Source: Rugamonas fusca (lineage in GTDB: Bacteria > Pseudomonadota > Gammaproteobacteria > Burkholderiales > Burkholderiaceae_D). From it: a DNA stretch of 64,000 nucleotides. The stretch spans positions 1 to 64,000 of the forward strand of contig NZ_JACEZS010000001.1 in the NCBI RefSeq assembly GCF_014042365.1. The letters run 5' to 3'. The notes below the pieces were generated by a model. The model made no database searches and was not told the origin of the DNA. It saw nothing but the letters and a program-made list of their open reading frames with translations. Shown in pieces: positions 9,157-17,744 of this stretch. The position numbers and the translations under genes were made by a program. Numbering within the stretch: position 1 is the stretch's first letter; each line of letters begins with the position of its first letter.

Positions 9157-10722
9157 TCAGGCGGTCGACAGGTCGTGCGCGGCGATGGTGCTGTGCAGGC
9201 CTGCCGCGCCGGTGCGGATGATCCAGTGTTCGGGATAGGGTTCGCTGGCGAAGCGGTTGTGGCGTGCGATGCGGGTCAGCTTGTCGAGCGGGGTGGCGGG
9301 CGCCAGCGCCGTCTCCTTGCCGCTTAACTGGTCCAGGTGCCAGAAGCCGCCGTCGCGGTGCAGCAGCAGCGGCAGGCCGGACGCCAGCGGCGTGCTGGCG
9401 TAGGACGGCATCGGGTAGCCGGGATGGGTTTCCGGCGCCACCAGGTAGAAGCATTCGGCGCGCGCGCCCTCGTCGATGCGGTGCAGGATGACGGCGTGCG
9501 GCAGGATGGCCGACACGGTCAGCACCACGATGTCCCGGATGCTGGCGCTCAGTTCGATGCGCATGCCCAGCCGCAGCGGCGTGGGCTTGTGCTTGCCGGG
9601 CCAGACGCCGTCCAGCAGCAGCCCGTAGCGCGACACGTCCTCGATCTCGAACCCGTGGCCGGTGCGGCGGATCACGGCATGGCGCCCGGACAGGCGGCGC
9701 GTGAGGCCATTGGTCTCCTGGCCGTCGCCCGTGTAATGGGTGAGCAGCGCGTCGGCCTCGGGATCGACCAGCTCGAAGCGGCCGAACACGCATTCCTCAA
9801 GCGCGAACAGGCGCACCTGGCGCTGCGCGCCCGCTTCCGGCGCCGCGTTCACCAGGCAGGCCGCCCGGCTCGGATGGGGATGCAGGGCCGAGGTGGCCGG
9901 CATGTCGATCTCGATCAGGTCCTCATCCCAGGCGATGGTGGAGAAGCCCAGGTCCACCTTGCCCTGCGGCGCGCCCAGGTCCAGGTGGGCGATGCCGGCG
10001 TTGCGGGCCGTGACGTCGATGTCGAGCCGGTCGCCCCCTTGCGCGCTCACGCGCGCGATGGAGGCGTCGTCCGCCATCACGCGCACGTTCTTGTGGGTGG
10101 ACAGGAAGATGCGGTGGATGTCGGTCAGCGTGGCGTCCGGCCGCGGCACCAGGATCACGAAGGTGCACACCCATTTGCGCGACGCCAGTTCCGGGTGCTG
10201 GCTGAGCACTTCGATGCTGATCTGGTACTGGCCATGCTCCATGCCGCGCGAGGAGAATTCCACGAACACGGGGCGCCACTCGCCATTGGTCGAGCGCACC
10301 ATCTGCTGGCGCGCGGCGCCGTTCGGGATCAGGTCCGATTGCAGCCGCAGGTCAAGCTGGGGCGCGCAGCCTTGCGGCATGCCGCGCAATGCCATCTTCA
10401 GGGTCTGGCGGCCGCCGGCCGCGCGCGGGTCGAAGCCGCTGATGTAAAGCTGGGGACGTTCGGCCTGGGTCCGCACCAGCGTGCGGGCGTAGGCGGGGGC
10501 CAGGTCGGCGGCGATGGCGGCGGGATGGGATGCGTGGTCCGGTGCCGGGGCAGCCGCCTGCGCCGCCGCCGGAACTTCGGCGCGGGCATGGCGCACGGCA
10601 CTAAGCAGGTCGTAGCTGGAGGGTTGCGCGGCGCATTGGGCGTGTCCGCCCGCGCACACATCTTCCCCAGGCATGACCCAGTACGTGCAGTGCGGGTGCT
10701 GCGGGTTACTGCATTTTTTCAT
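9157..10722 (-). CDS. FHA-domain protein with an N-terminal cysteine cluster
   Basis: This 521-residue protein begins with a possible zinc-binding cluster (Cys4, Cys12, Cys23, Cys30 around CTYWVMPGEDVC). A predicted beta-rich middle region (about 90-290) follows, then an FHA-like domain at about 315-410 with FGRFELVD, RLSGRHAVIRRTGHGFEI and the DVSRYGLLLDG turn. A further beta-rich C-terminus has no assignment. FHA domains bind phosphothreonine, so it may read substrates of the kinase encoded at 16565-17605. It is on the same strand 127 bp after the PP2C gene, probably the last gene of the cluster, and converges on the chemoreceptor gene. Confidence 0.8.
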   Translation of the reverse strand: MKKCSNPQHPHCTYWVMPGEDVCAGGHAQCAAQPSSYDLLSAVRHARAEVPAAAQAAAPAPDHASHPAAIAADLAPAYARTLVRTQAERPQLYISGFDPRAAGGRQTLKMALRGMPQGCAPQLDLRLQSDLIPNGAARQQMVRSTNGEWRPVFVEFSSRGMEHGQYQISIEVLSQHPELASRKWVCTFVILVPRPDATLTDIHRIFLSTHKNVRVMADDASIARVSAQGGDRLDIDVTARNAGIAHLDLGAPQGKVDLGFSTIAWDEDLIEIDMPATSALHPHPSRAACLVNAAPEAGAQRQVRLFALEECVFGRFELVDPEADALLTHYTGDGQETNGLTRRLSGRHAVIRRTGHGFEIEDVSRYGLLLDGVWPGKHKPTPLRLGMRIELSASIRDIVVLTVSAILPHAVILHRIDEGARAECFYLVAPETHPGYPMPSYASTPLASGLPLLLHRDGGFWHLDQLSGKETALAPATPLDKLTRIARHNRFASEPYPEHWIIRTGAAGLHSTIAAHDLSTA

Positions 10723-10849
10723 GGCATTCGAACCGACGGGATAACCATGAGTTTATGCGCTTTTGCCGGCGCTTGGCAATCGACGCGGCAGGGCTGGCCA
10801 TGATTTGTGGCCCGTTTGCGCCGGTTTGCTGTTTTTGTAACAACGTCCC

Positions 10850-11890
10850 TCAGCAAAATGTGGTCAGAATGGAATGTGGCAATGCTGTCTGGTCAATATT
10901 TTCGTTCGCGAAGCGGATGGCGATGGCCGTCATGTTGTCGATATATAACTGCGGCGGCGGGCTGCCGGTCCAGGCGTCGAACAGGCTGGCCAGCGCGTCG
11001 CCGACGCATGCCGTGCCTGGCGCGAGCAGGCGCGGCCAGCGGGCCAGCCACGGCAGCGGCTGGCCGCAGGACCACAAGCCGTCCGTGGCCAGCAGGTACA
11101 GCGCGCCGGGACGGAGCGCCAGCGCGCGGCGGTCGGCCAGCGGGTGCAGGAACGGCGGCAGCGTGGCCGGGGCCAGCGCGTGCAGGCCATCGTCCAGCAC
11201 TTGCGGATTGGCCAAGGCGTTGCCGAGGATGAAGGCTTGCGCGATCTGGGCCCGGTGCTCGCCATGCACCTGCTGCCACCATTCCTGTGCGCCCAGCAGG
11301 CCGTGCATGGCGTAGCCGGTGGCCGGCACGTGGTCGATGGTGAGCGGCACGGCCATGTCGGCCGTCACCTGGTACAGGCGCGAGTCGCCCACGTGGTACA
11401 GCAGCGGCGCCTGGCCGGGCGCGATTTCCAGCAAGGTGAGGGTGGTGCCGGGACGGCGGAACGTGTCGGCGTCGCCGGGCTGGCGGAAGCGTGCCTGCAA
11501 GGCGGCGTGCAGGGCGTCGAGGCGGGACGACAGCTCGGCCAGCGTGCGGCAGGCCGGTACCGCCAGGAGGCCCGTGGCCACGGCTTCCGCCGCCTGCCTG
11601 CCGTGGCCATGGCCACCCATGCCATCGAGTACGGCCAGCCGTACGTGACCGGCGGGCCAGCCGGCCACGCGCGTGCGCCGTGGCGCTTGCCCGCACAGGT
11701 GCACGGCGTGGCCGCTGGCGTCGATCAGCAGCACATTGTCCTGGTTCTCCGGCACCACGAGCCGGCTGGCGCTGGCGGCGCTGCGGGCGGCCACCTGCAG
11801 GCCGGGGCCGAAATCGAGCCCGCCGGCCAGGCAGTGCAGGGGATCGTCCGTGGGGGGCGCCGGCGCGCGCGTGCCGCGCAGGAAGCTCAT
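10850..11890 (-). CDS. PP2C-family Ser/Thr protein phosphatase
   Basis: This 346-residue protein shows the PP2C metal motifs: ENQD (48-51), LDGMGGHGHG (88-97), a VGDSRLYQV strand, and ATDGLW near the C-terminus. These Asp residues bind the Mn/Mg pair. The start at 11890 overlaps the SH3-protein stop by 4 nt (ATGA), indicating translational coupling. No membrane segment is evident, so it should act in the cytoplasm, presumably reversing phosphorylation by the kinase of the same cluster (inference). The DNxxA metal motif (IDNMTAIAIRF) closes the domain. Confidence 0.92.
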   Translation of the reverse strand: MSFLRGTRAPAPPTDDPLHCLAGGLDFGPGLQVAARSAASASRLVVPENQDNVLLIDASGHAVHLCGQAPRRTRVAGWPAGHVRLAVLDGMGGHGHGRQAAEAVATGLLAVPACRTLAELSSRLDALHAALQARFRQPGDADTFRRPGTTLTLLEIAPGQAPLLYHVGDSRLYQVTADMAVPLTIDHVPATGYAMHGLLGAQEWWQQVHGEHRAQIAQAFILGNALANPQVLDDGLHALAPATLPPFLHPLADRRALALRPGALYLLATDGLWSCGQPLPWLARWPRLLAPGTACVGDALASLFDAWTGSPPPQLYIDNMTAIAIRFANENIDQTALPHSILTTFC

Positions 11891-12414
11891 TCGCCGCTCC
11901 GGCGCAGCCACAGGCTGCTGACCCAGCCCACGCCGCCGCCATCGGCCATGGCGGCGCGCACCTGCCACCAGTCGCCCTCGCGCGCGCCCGTGGGCGTGAC
12001 GGTGGCGCCGGCCGGCACGGTGGCCAGCAGCGGCGCGTTCACGCCAGCGGCCGCCCGCAAGTGCAGGGCGCGGTGGGTCAGGAACGGCTGGCCGGCCGTG
12101 GCGGGGCGCGGCGCATCATGCGCGCCGGGGGATTGCGGCTCCGGGGCCGCATCCTGCTCCGCGTTCGCGGACGCGTTGATGGGGGCGGCGGCGAGGCGGG
12201 CCGGGTCCGCCGTCCCCATCGCGCTTGCGCGCCACGCGGGCGCGAGGGCCAGGATCAGGCTGCCCAATCCCCAGCTGCCGGCCACGAGGATCAGCAGGGC
12301 GCGCGCGTTGGGGCGGCGCCACCACTGGCGCGGGGTCAGCACGGACGCCAGGAACAGCGTCAGCACCAGCCCGGCCAGGTAGGCGCCCGCGCCGTAGAGT
12401 TTAGCCATGTCCAT
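11887..12414 (-). CDS. Two-helix membrane protein with a periplasmic SH3-like domain
   Basis: This 175-residue protein begins with two hydrophobic helices (about 8-27 and 39-60). An Ala/Pro-rich linker leads to a bacterial SH3 domain at about 110-172 (ALHLRAAAGVNAPLLATVP, GDWWQVR, GWVSSLWLRR). SH3b domains commonly bind peptidoglycan or wall peptides, so its pairing with a SEDS protein is suggestive. GGGAGG precedes two closely spaced ATGs; the first (12414) is taken, 12408 is the alternative. It overlaps the PP2C start by 4 nt and begins 14 bp after the FHA-like gene. Confidence 0.82.
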   Translation of the reverse strand: MDMAKLYGAGAYLAGLVLTLFLASVLTPRQWWRRPNARALLILVAGSWGLGSLILALAPAWRASAMGTADPARLAAAPINASANAEQDAAPEPQSPGAHDAPRPATAGQPFLTHRALHLRAAAGVNAPLLATVPAGATVTPTGAREGDWWQVRAAMADGGGVGWVSSLWLRRSGE

Positions 12415-12428
12415 GCCGCCTCCCGTCG

Positions 12429-14027
12429 TCATGCTTCGAAGCGCAGCACGTAGTGGCCCACGGCCAGGTGGTGGCCCGTTGGCAGCAGGTAGGGCGCTTC
12501 GGCGCTCGCTTCGGCGATGGTGGCCACGAAGGCCAGCTTGTCGTCCAGGTGGAACAGGGCCTGGGTGGCGGCCAGCCGGCCGATCCGGTAGCCTTGCGGC
12601 GTGGCCTCGAAGCTGAACGCGGTGCGCGACAGGCCAAGCCGGTCCGCGCTGGCGCCATCGGCGCCCGCCTCGCGCCGCAGGAAGCGGGGCGAGTCGAGCA
12701 CGCGCAGCGCGGCCAGCACGGGGCTGCTGCGGCCGAAGGTGAAGCGGGCGCCGCCCGAAACAGGCGCCGTCAGCGGCTGGGCCAGCGACAGCAGCGCGCA
12801 ATAGCGCTCGGCCATTTCCGGCGCCACGGGCTGTAACGCCATGCTGCGCCCGTCGACCGGGTTGAAGGTGGCCGGGGCGGCGATGCGCTGGCGGCCGGCG
12901 GCCGTGCGGGCATACAGTTCGTCGGCGGCCGTGACGCCGAAGGTGATGGCTGCCGCCGCATCGGCCGTCACGGCCAGCGTGGCGTCGAACGGCAGTTCCA
13001 GCGCGCTGGCGCCCGTGTCGCGGTAGCGGCTCAGGCGCGGCAAGGCCAGCGCCACCAGGCTCACGCGCTGCTGGGCGGTGGGGGCGTAGGTGGCTTCGCT
13101 TTCGGCCGGGCGGAACGCGGCCTTGTGGCTGGCGGGGAGGGCTGTCAGGTCGGCGCCGGCCGGGGCGGCGGCGTGGGGCGGCGCGGCGCGGGCGGCCGAA
13201 CGGTTTTGCCAGACGGCGGGCCGGATGCTGTTGCGCGCCGCCGATGGCGAATCCGAGAGGGGCGGGGAGGCCTGGGCGCTCATGCTCGCCGGCGCGGGGC
13301 CGACGCGCGTGATCTTCAGCAGCAGGCGCGGGCCGGCGCCGTTGATGCCGCCGCCGGTGGACTTGATGGTGTAGTAGCCGCTGCGCGGGTCGAAGCGGCA
13401 ATCGAAGCCATCCTTGGGGCGCATCTGCACACTGGGCGGCGCGTCCGGGCCATCGTTGATGATGAGGATGGCGCCGTCCGGGCCGAATGGCCAGCCGGGG
13501 GCGGCGCAACTGGCCTCGCTGGCGTCGGCGCCGATCAGCACCAGGCGCTGGTCGGGATAGACGGGGCACACGGGATGCCACACGGCGCTGTCGCGCGACA
13601 CGCTGACGTTGAACAGGATTTTCTCGTCCGGCGCCGGCAAGTAGACGGCGTGGCCGAACTTGACTTCGATCTGGCCGGGCGCCAGCGCGTCCGCGCCCAC
13701 CACGTCGTAGCGCACCTGGTCGGCGCCCAGCAGGTCGCCGAAGTCTTTCTGGTGCAGGGCCGTCAGCGTCTGGGCCAGGTCGCGCGCGCGGGCGCCGCGC
13801 GTGAGATGGTAGTCGTCGTCCACTTCCTCCTGCGGCAGCATCAGCGTCACGTGCGAGAAGCAGCGCGTGGCGGCGCGGCCCCGCTGTTCGCGCGGGCTGC
13901 GTTCGAGCAGGTCGCGCAACAAGGGGCGGCGCGCGAACAGCGCCAGGCCCGGCGCCTGCCAGATCGCCTCGGCGTTGAACACGTCCGGTATCCGGCCCAG
14001 GACTTGGTGTTGCACATAGATCGGCAT
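12429..14027 (-). CDS. Large FHA-like protein of the kinase/SEDS cluster
   Basis: This 532-residue protein is without an obvious signal peptide. The last about 110 residues have FHA character: RFTFGRSSPVLAALRVLDSP, GLSRTAFSFEATPQGYRIGR, then a PTGHHLAVGHYVLRFEA strand pair. The N-terminal half (about 1-230) has a conserved-looking GYYTIKSTGGGINGAGPRLLLK segment that I cannot place in a family. It lies between the SEDS gene (12 bp upstream) and the SH3 gene (14 bp downstream), so it is almost certainly co-transcribed. It may be a phosphothreonine-reading scaffold linking the kinase to wall synthesis (inference). Confidence 0.75.
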   Translation of the reverse strand: MPIYVQHQVLGRIPDVFNAEAIWQAPGLALFARRPLLRDLLERSPREQRGRAATRCFSHVTLMLPQEEVDDDYHLTRGARARDLAQTLTALHQKDFGDLLGADQVRYDVVGADALAPGQIEVKFGHAVYLPAPDEKILFNVSVSRDSAVWHPVCPVYPDQRLVLIGADASEASCAAPGWPFGPDGAILIINDGPDAPPSVQMRPKDGFDCRFDPRSGYYTIKSTGGGINGAGPRLLLKITRVGPAPASMSAQASPPLSDSPSAARNSIRPAVWQNRSAARAAPPHAAAPAGADLTALPASHKAAFRPAESEATYAPTAQQRVSLVALALPRLSRYRDTGASALELPFDATLAVTADAAAAITFGVTAADELYARTAAGRQRIAAPATFNPVDGRSMALQPVAPEMAERYCALLSLAQPLTAPVSGGARFTFGRSSPVLAALRVLDSPRFLRREAGADGASADRLGLSRTAFSFEATPQGYRIGRLAATQALFHLDDKLAFVATIAEASAEAPYLLPTGHHLAVGHYVLRFEA

Positions 14028-14039
14028 GATGGGTTCTCC

Positions 14040-16568
14040 TCAAATGTCAGATGGCGCAGATGACGGCGCGCTGGCCTTGACCAGTGCTAGCAGGGGGCAC
14101 AGGAAAAACAGCAGGTGGCTGCCGCCGGCCGACAGGAAACTCATGGGCTGGCCCATGATGGGGAAGATGGCCAGGTTGGTGCCCCACGACAGCAGGAAAT
14201 GCCCCAGCACGAATGCGGCCCCGCCGCACAGGGCGAAATAGGCGAAGCGCCCGGCCCAGGCGGCGCGGTGGTGGCGGGCCATGGCGCCCGCGGCCAGGCG
14301 GCGCGCCGCCGCCACGGCGATGCCCGTCACGAACGCGGCCTGCGTGGCCCACAGCAGCAGGCCCGCCGCCAGGCCGTGGCGGTTCAGGAACAATGACGGC
14401 GCGAAGTCGTCCTGCACGGCCGGTATGCGCTGCACGGCGCCCAGCGGCTGGCCCAGCGTGCGCAGGCCAAGCAGGTGGTCGGCGCCCCACCAGCCGCCGT
14501 CTGTGATGGCTTGCGCGCCCAGCAGCAGTTGCTGGCCCGTGTGCGGATGTTCGGCCGGATTGAGCCAGACCAGGAAGCGGTCGGCGTAGAAGCCCCAGCG
14601 GATCAGGTCATCGGTGCCGGCCAGGCGCAGCCAGGCGATGGCGGCGATGGCCGCCAGCACCAGCAGCAGCAAGGCCGCGGCCAGCTTGCCGTTGCGCGCG
14701 GCGACCGCATAGGCGAGCGCCATCGACGTGCTCCACACCAGCAGCAGGATCAGGGGCGAATAATCGTCCACCTGCACCAGCGCCAGTCCCAGCAGCGCCA
14801 GGAACAGCAGGGCCGGCGCGGCCAGCCGCAGCCAGCGCATGGCGCGGCCGGGCCAGTCGCGCCCGTCGTGCCGCCAGCCAAAGCGCAAGGCCAGGCAGTG
14901 GGCCGTGAGGGCGGTCAGCGCCAGCTTGGCCAGTTCGACCGGCTGCAGGTCGAACACGCCCGTCTCGTCGCCCCACAGCACCTGGGCCGCCAGCGCGGCC
15001 AGGGCCACGGCGGCGAACAGCATCAGCAGCCATTCGACGCCGCGCTGCCGCAGGCGGTCCGCCAGCGCGGCGGTCCACAGCCGGCATCCGGTGGCGAGCG
15101 CCGTGCCGATGGCCAGCATGGCGGCGCTTTTCTGGTAGTAGCGCAGCCACGATGATTCGTCCGCGCCCAGGCCCAGCGCCAGTTGCGCCAGCAGTCCCGC
15201 CGCCAGCAGCACGGCGGCGGCGGCGATGGGCGGCGACCAGCGGCCCGGCGGCGCGAGCCACATGGCCAGCGCACAGCAGGCCAGCAGCAGCGAGCAGGCC
15301 GCGCCGGGCGGATGGCCGCCGCGCTGCAGCGCCAGTGCCGCCACGCCGGCCGCCAGCAGGCAGCCTGCCGCCCACCACGCCGCCACCGCTTGCCAGCTCC
15401 GCGTGGCGGCACCCGGGCCGCGAGCGTAGCGGGCCGCCAACAGCGGGCACAGGCCCGCCAGGCCGACGGCCAACAGACCCAGGACATAGCCGTCGCCGGC
15501 GCCATGCCACAGCGACCGCTGCTGCCAGCGCCATTCGACGGCGGACGGCAATCGCACCTGCGGCATGCTGTACAGGGCGACATGCCGGCCTGGCGTCATG
15601 GTCAGCTCATCCCCAGAGATGGCCAGGTCGAAGCGCGTGTGGCCCACGACGAGGGCGCGCACGGGGGCCAGCGCCGTCTCCTGCTGCCGCAGTTCATCGG
15701 GTTGCCGTTCTTGCAGCACCTGCACACTGGCCGGCTCGCCGTCCGGATTGCCGGCGCTGAGCACGATCCGCCCCCCATCGCGCGCCAGCCGCGCGGCGCC
15801 GGGCGCCACGTCGGGCAGGCCGAGGCGGTTGCCGCAGTGGAGGTTGCCGCCGAAGGTGAGCGGATGGGCCATCGTCAGCACGGCAGGTGCCCAGCGGTTC
15901 CACAGGGCCATCAGCCGTGCGCCGGGGTGGGTGTCGGGGCAGGCGGGCTGCGGCTGGCCAGCGCGGTACAGCGTGGCGCCGTCATAGCGCCAGTGCTGGC
16001 CGGCCATGCTGAAGGCGACGCTGCGGGCGTCCGCCTGCGCGATGGTGAAGCGCAGGCCGTCGATCTGGAAGGCACGCTTGCCCTGCAGGGGCGTGCTGCC
16101 CATGCGCCGTTCGCCGTCCCCGTCCTGCAGCACCAGTTGGCGGGACTGGCTCTGGTTGGCCAGCAGCCACACGCCATTGGCGTCGCGCCGCAGGGCCAGG
16201 TGGGACAGGTCGGCCTGCGGCGCGGCCAGTTCGTGCCGGCCCAGCGCAACGCCCGCGCCCGGCGCGAGCGTGACCTTGATGCTGGCGGGCAGCCACGCGG
16301 GCGGCGCGCGCCACAGCGCCCAGGCCTGCAATGCGCACAGCACCGCGATCAGCGCCAGCACGGCGGCGCGCGCGCCATTGCGGGCGATCGCATGGGCGGC
16401 GCGGTGCACGCCCATGATGAGCAACGCGCCGGATGGGGTCATGCGCGATGACGCGGGAAGTGGCCGCCGGGCCGTGCGGCCAGCTTGCCCGGCCAAGTTG
16501 GCTTTCCCGCTGGCGGCCGCGCCGGCGCGTGGCCGGTTGCGCTGGAATGGCAAGGTCGTCCCCATCAT
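14040..16568 (-). CDS. SEDS-family (RodA/FtsW-type) membrane protein with an FHA-like N-terminal extension
   Basis: This 842-residue protein is about twice the usual SEDS length. A basic leader and one membrane helix (about 68-88) precede an FHA-like segment (about 105-190; LGRHELAAPQADLSHLALRR). A multi-helix region follows (about 375-835). SEDS signatures are near the C-terminus: QDDFAPSLFLNRHG near 720, analogous to the catalytic Asp loop, and PIMGQPMSFLSAGGS near 812, matching the family's P-x-x-F-x-S-x-G-G-S. SEDS proteins polymerise peptidoglycan glycan strands from lipid II. It starts with ATGATG overlapping the kinase stop by 4 nt. No class B PBP partner is in the window. Confidence 0.85.
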   Translation of the reverse strand: MMGTTLPFQRNRPRAGAAASGKANLAGQAGRTARRPLPASSRMTPSGALLIMGVHRAAHAIARNGARAAVLALIAVLCALQAWALWRAPPAWLPASIKVTLAPGAGVALGRHELAAPQADLSHLALRRDANGVWLLANQSQSRQLVLQDGDGERRMGSTPLQGKRAFQIDGLRFTIAQADARSVAFSMAGQHWRYDGATLYRAGQPQPACPDTHPGARLMALWNRWAPAVLTMAHPLTFGGNLHCGNRLGLPDVAPGAARLARDGGRIVLSAGNPDGEPASVQVLQERQPDELRQQETALAPVRALVVGHTRFDLAISGDELTMTPGRHVALYSMPQVRLPSAVEWRWQQRSLWHGAGDGYVLGLLAVGLAGLCPLLAARYARGPGAATRSWQAVAAWWAAGCLLAAGVAALALQRGGHPPGAACSLLLACCALAMWLAPPGRWSPPIAAAAVLLAAGLLAQLALGLGADESSWLRYYQKSAAMLAIGTALATGCRLWTAALADRLRQRGVEWLLMLFAAVALAALAAQVLWGDETGVFDLQPVELAKLALTALTAHCLALRFGWRHDGRDWPGRAMRWLRLAAPALLFLALLGLALVQVDDYSPLILLLVWSTSMALAYAVAARNGKLAAALLLLVLAAIAAIAWLRLAGTDDLIRWGFYADRFLVWLNPAEHPHTGQQLLLGAQAITDGGWWGADHLLGLRTLGQPLGAVQRIPAVQDDFAPSLFLNRHGLAAGLLLWATQAAFVTGIAVAAARRLAAGAMARHHRAAWAGRFAYFALCGGAAFVLGHFLLSWGTNLAIFPIMGQPMSFLSAGGSHLLFFLCPLLALVKASAPSSAPSDI

Positions 16569-17605
16569 GCGCCCTGGATGGTGCGCCAGCCGTTGGCGGC
16601 GGTGGGACGGGCCAGCCCGTGCGACAGCTGGAACGGGCCAGGCTGGAACGATGCGGGCAAGCGCTGGCGGATGGCATCGAGCAGGCGGCTGATCTGCACC
16701 GCGTGCCGGGGCCGCAGCGCGGGCTCGGTGGCGAGCAGGGCGCGCAGCAGTTGCAGCGCCGGCGCGCGCGCTTGCGGCTGCGCGCGCGCGATGGCGTCAC
16801 CGAAGTGCTGCGCTTCGTCCTCGCTCAAGGCGGGCGGGATGATGCCGCCGTGCGCGCTGCGCAGCAGTTGTGCGCCGGCCGTGTGATGGGCGCGGTAAGC
16901 CTGGCCGCAATCGTTGCAGAAGCGCAGCGGCTGGCCGCCGGTGGCCAGGAAGTAGAACAGGGCGCCCAGCGAGAAATAGTCGCTGCGCGCGTCGGTGGCG
17001 TAGTGGCCGTCGGCGCCGGGGAAGAACTGTTCCGGCGCCTGCCAGTTGGCGGTACCGGCGTAGGAATGGGGCTGGGCCTGATCGAGCGGGCGGTTGGTGC
17101 CGAAATCGGCCAGCTTGACGGAGGATAGTTGCGGGTCCAGCAGCACGTTGGCGGGCTTGAGGTCCAGGTAGCGCCAGCCATACTGGTGCACCTTGGCCAG
17201 CGCCTGGTTCAGCTGCGCGATCCAGTCCAGCAACTGCGCCAGCGGGATGGTTGCGCCGCGCGCCCGCAGGGCCGTGGTGTGCCGGCCCAGGTCGGTGCCC
17301 ATCAATTCCAGCGCCAGCACGGGCAGGCCCTCGTGCCAGCCGCTGTCGAGCAGGCGCACGATATGGCGCTCGTCCCAAGGTTCCAGCGATTGCAGGAAGG
17401 CGATCTCGTTGCGGGCGCTATCGATCCAGCGCGCGCGCTGTTCCGGCAGCGCGCATGCCATCTGCTCCTGGTTGACCAGTTTGATGGCCACGTCGCGCGT
17501 GCCGCGCGGCCCGCTGGCGCGCCAGATCACGCCGTAGGCCGAGCCCCCGATTTGCTCACGCAGCCGGTAGTGCCCCAGCTCCAAGGTGATGACAGTATCC
17601 TTCAT
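16565..17605 (-). CDS. Hanks-type Ser/Thr protein kinase
   Basis: This 346-residue soluble kinase has a glycine loop (IGGSAYGVI, 19-27), Lys42 in VAIKLV, a catalytic loop YLDLKPANVLL (Asp148, Lys150, Asn153), DFG at 167-169 and APE at 190-192. The usual His-Arg of HRD is Tyr-Leu, making it an RD-minus type; the catalytic Asp remains. A CNDCGQAYRAHH patch lies late in the C-lobe and could bind metal. There is no transmembrane or PASTA region, unlike mycobacterial PknB. It is the first gene of an overlapping run to SEDS, FHA, SH3 and PP2C. Targets are unknown. Confidence 0.92.
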   Translation of the reverse strand: MKDTVITLELGHYRLREQIGGSAYGVIWRASGPRGTRDVAIKLVNQEQMACALPEQRARWIDSARNEIAFLQSLEPWDERHIVRLLDSGWHEGLPVLALELMGTDLGRHTTALRARGATIPLAQLLDWIAQLNQALAKVHQYGWRYLDLKPANVLLDPQLSSVKLADFGTNRPLDQAQPHSYAGTANWQAPEQFFPGADGHYATDARSDYFSLGALFYFLATGGQPLRFCNDCGQAYRAHHTAGAQLLRSAHGGIIPPALSEDEAQHFGDAIARAQPQARAPALQLLRALLATEPALRPRHAVQISRLLDAIRQRLPASFQPGPFQLSHGLARPTAANGWRTIQGA

Positions 17606-17671
17606 GATTCCCCCGCCGGCACCATGCCGTCACCTGGTGTAGCGGAGGGAGGACGAAAATGGGCGGAATAT

Positions 17672-17703
17672 AAAAAAAGCCTGGCGCCGGGGAGACGTCA
17701 GGC
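17672..17703 (-). terminator. Rho-independent terminator of the glycine-zipper gene
   Basis: On the minus strand, GCCTG (17703-17699) pairs with CAGGC (17683-17679), with additional CG pairs inside, and is followed by seven T residues (17678-17672). It lies 42 bp after the stop of the glycine-zipper gene and upstream of the kinase gene. It should isolate the kinase operon from the gene before it. Confidence 0.7.
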
Positions 17704-17744
17704 CTTGGCCGCGGGGGGACGCGGCGCGTAATGCGCACGTGCTG

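Noticed and set aside
9157-17605. Assignment of the kinase/PP2C/FHA genes to a type VI secretion system
   Set aside because: No tss or tag structural genes occur in the window, and the SEDS and SH3 genes point to wall synthesis instead.
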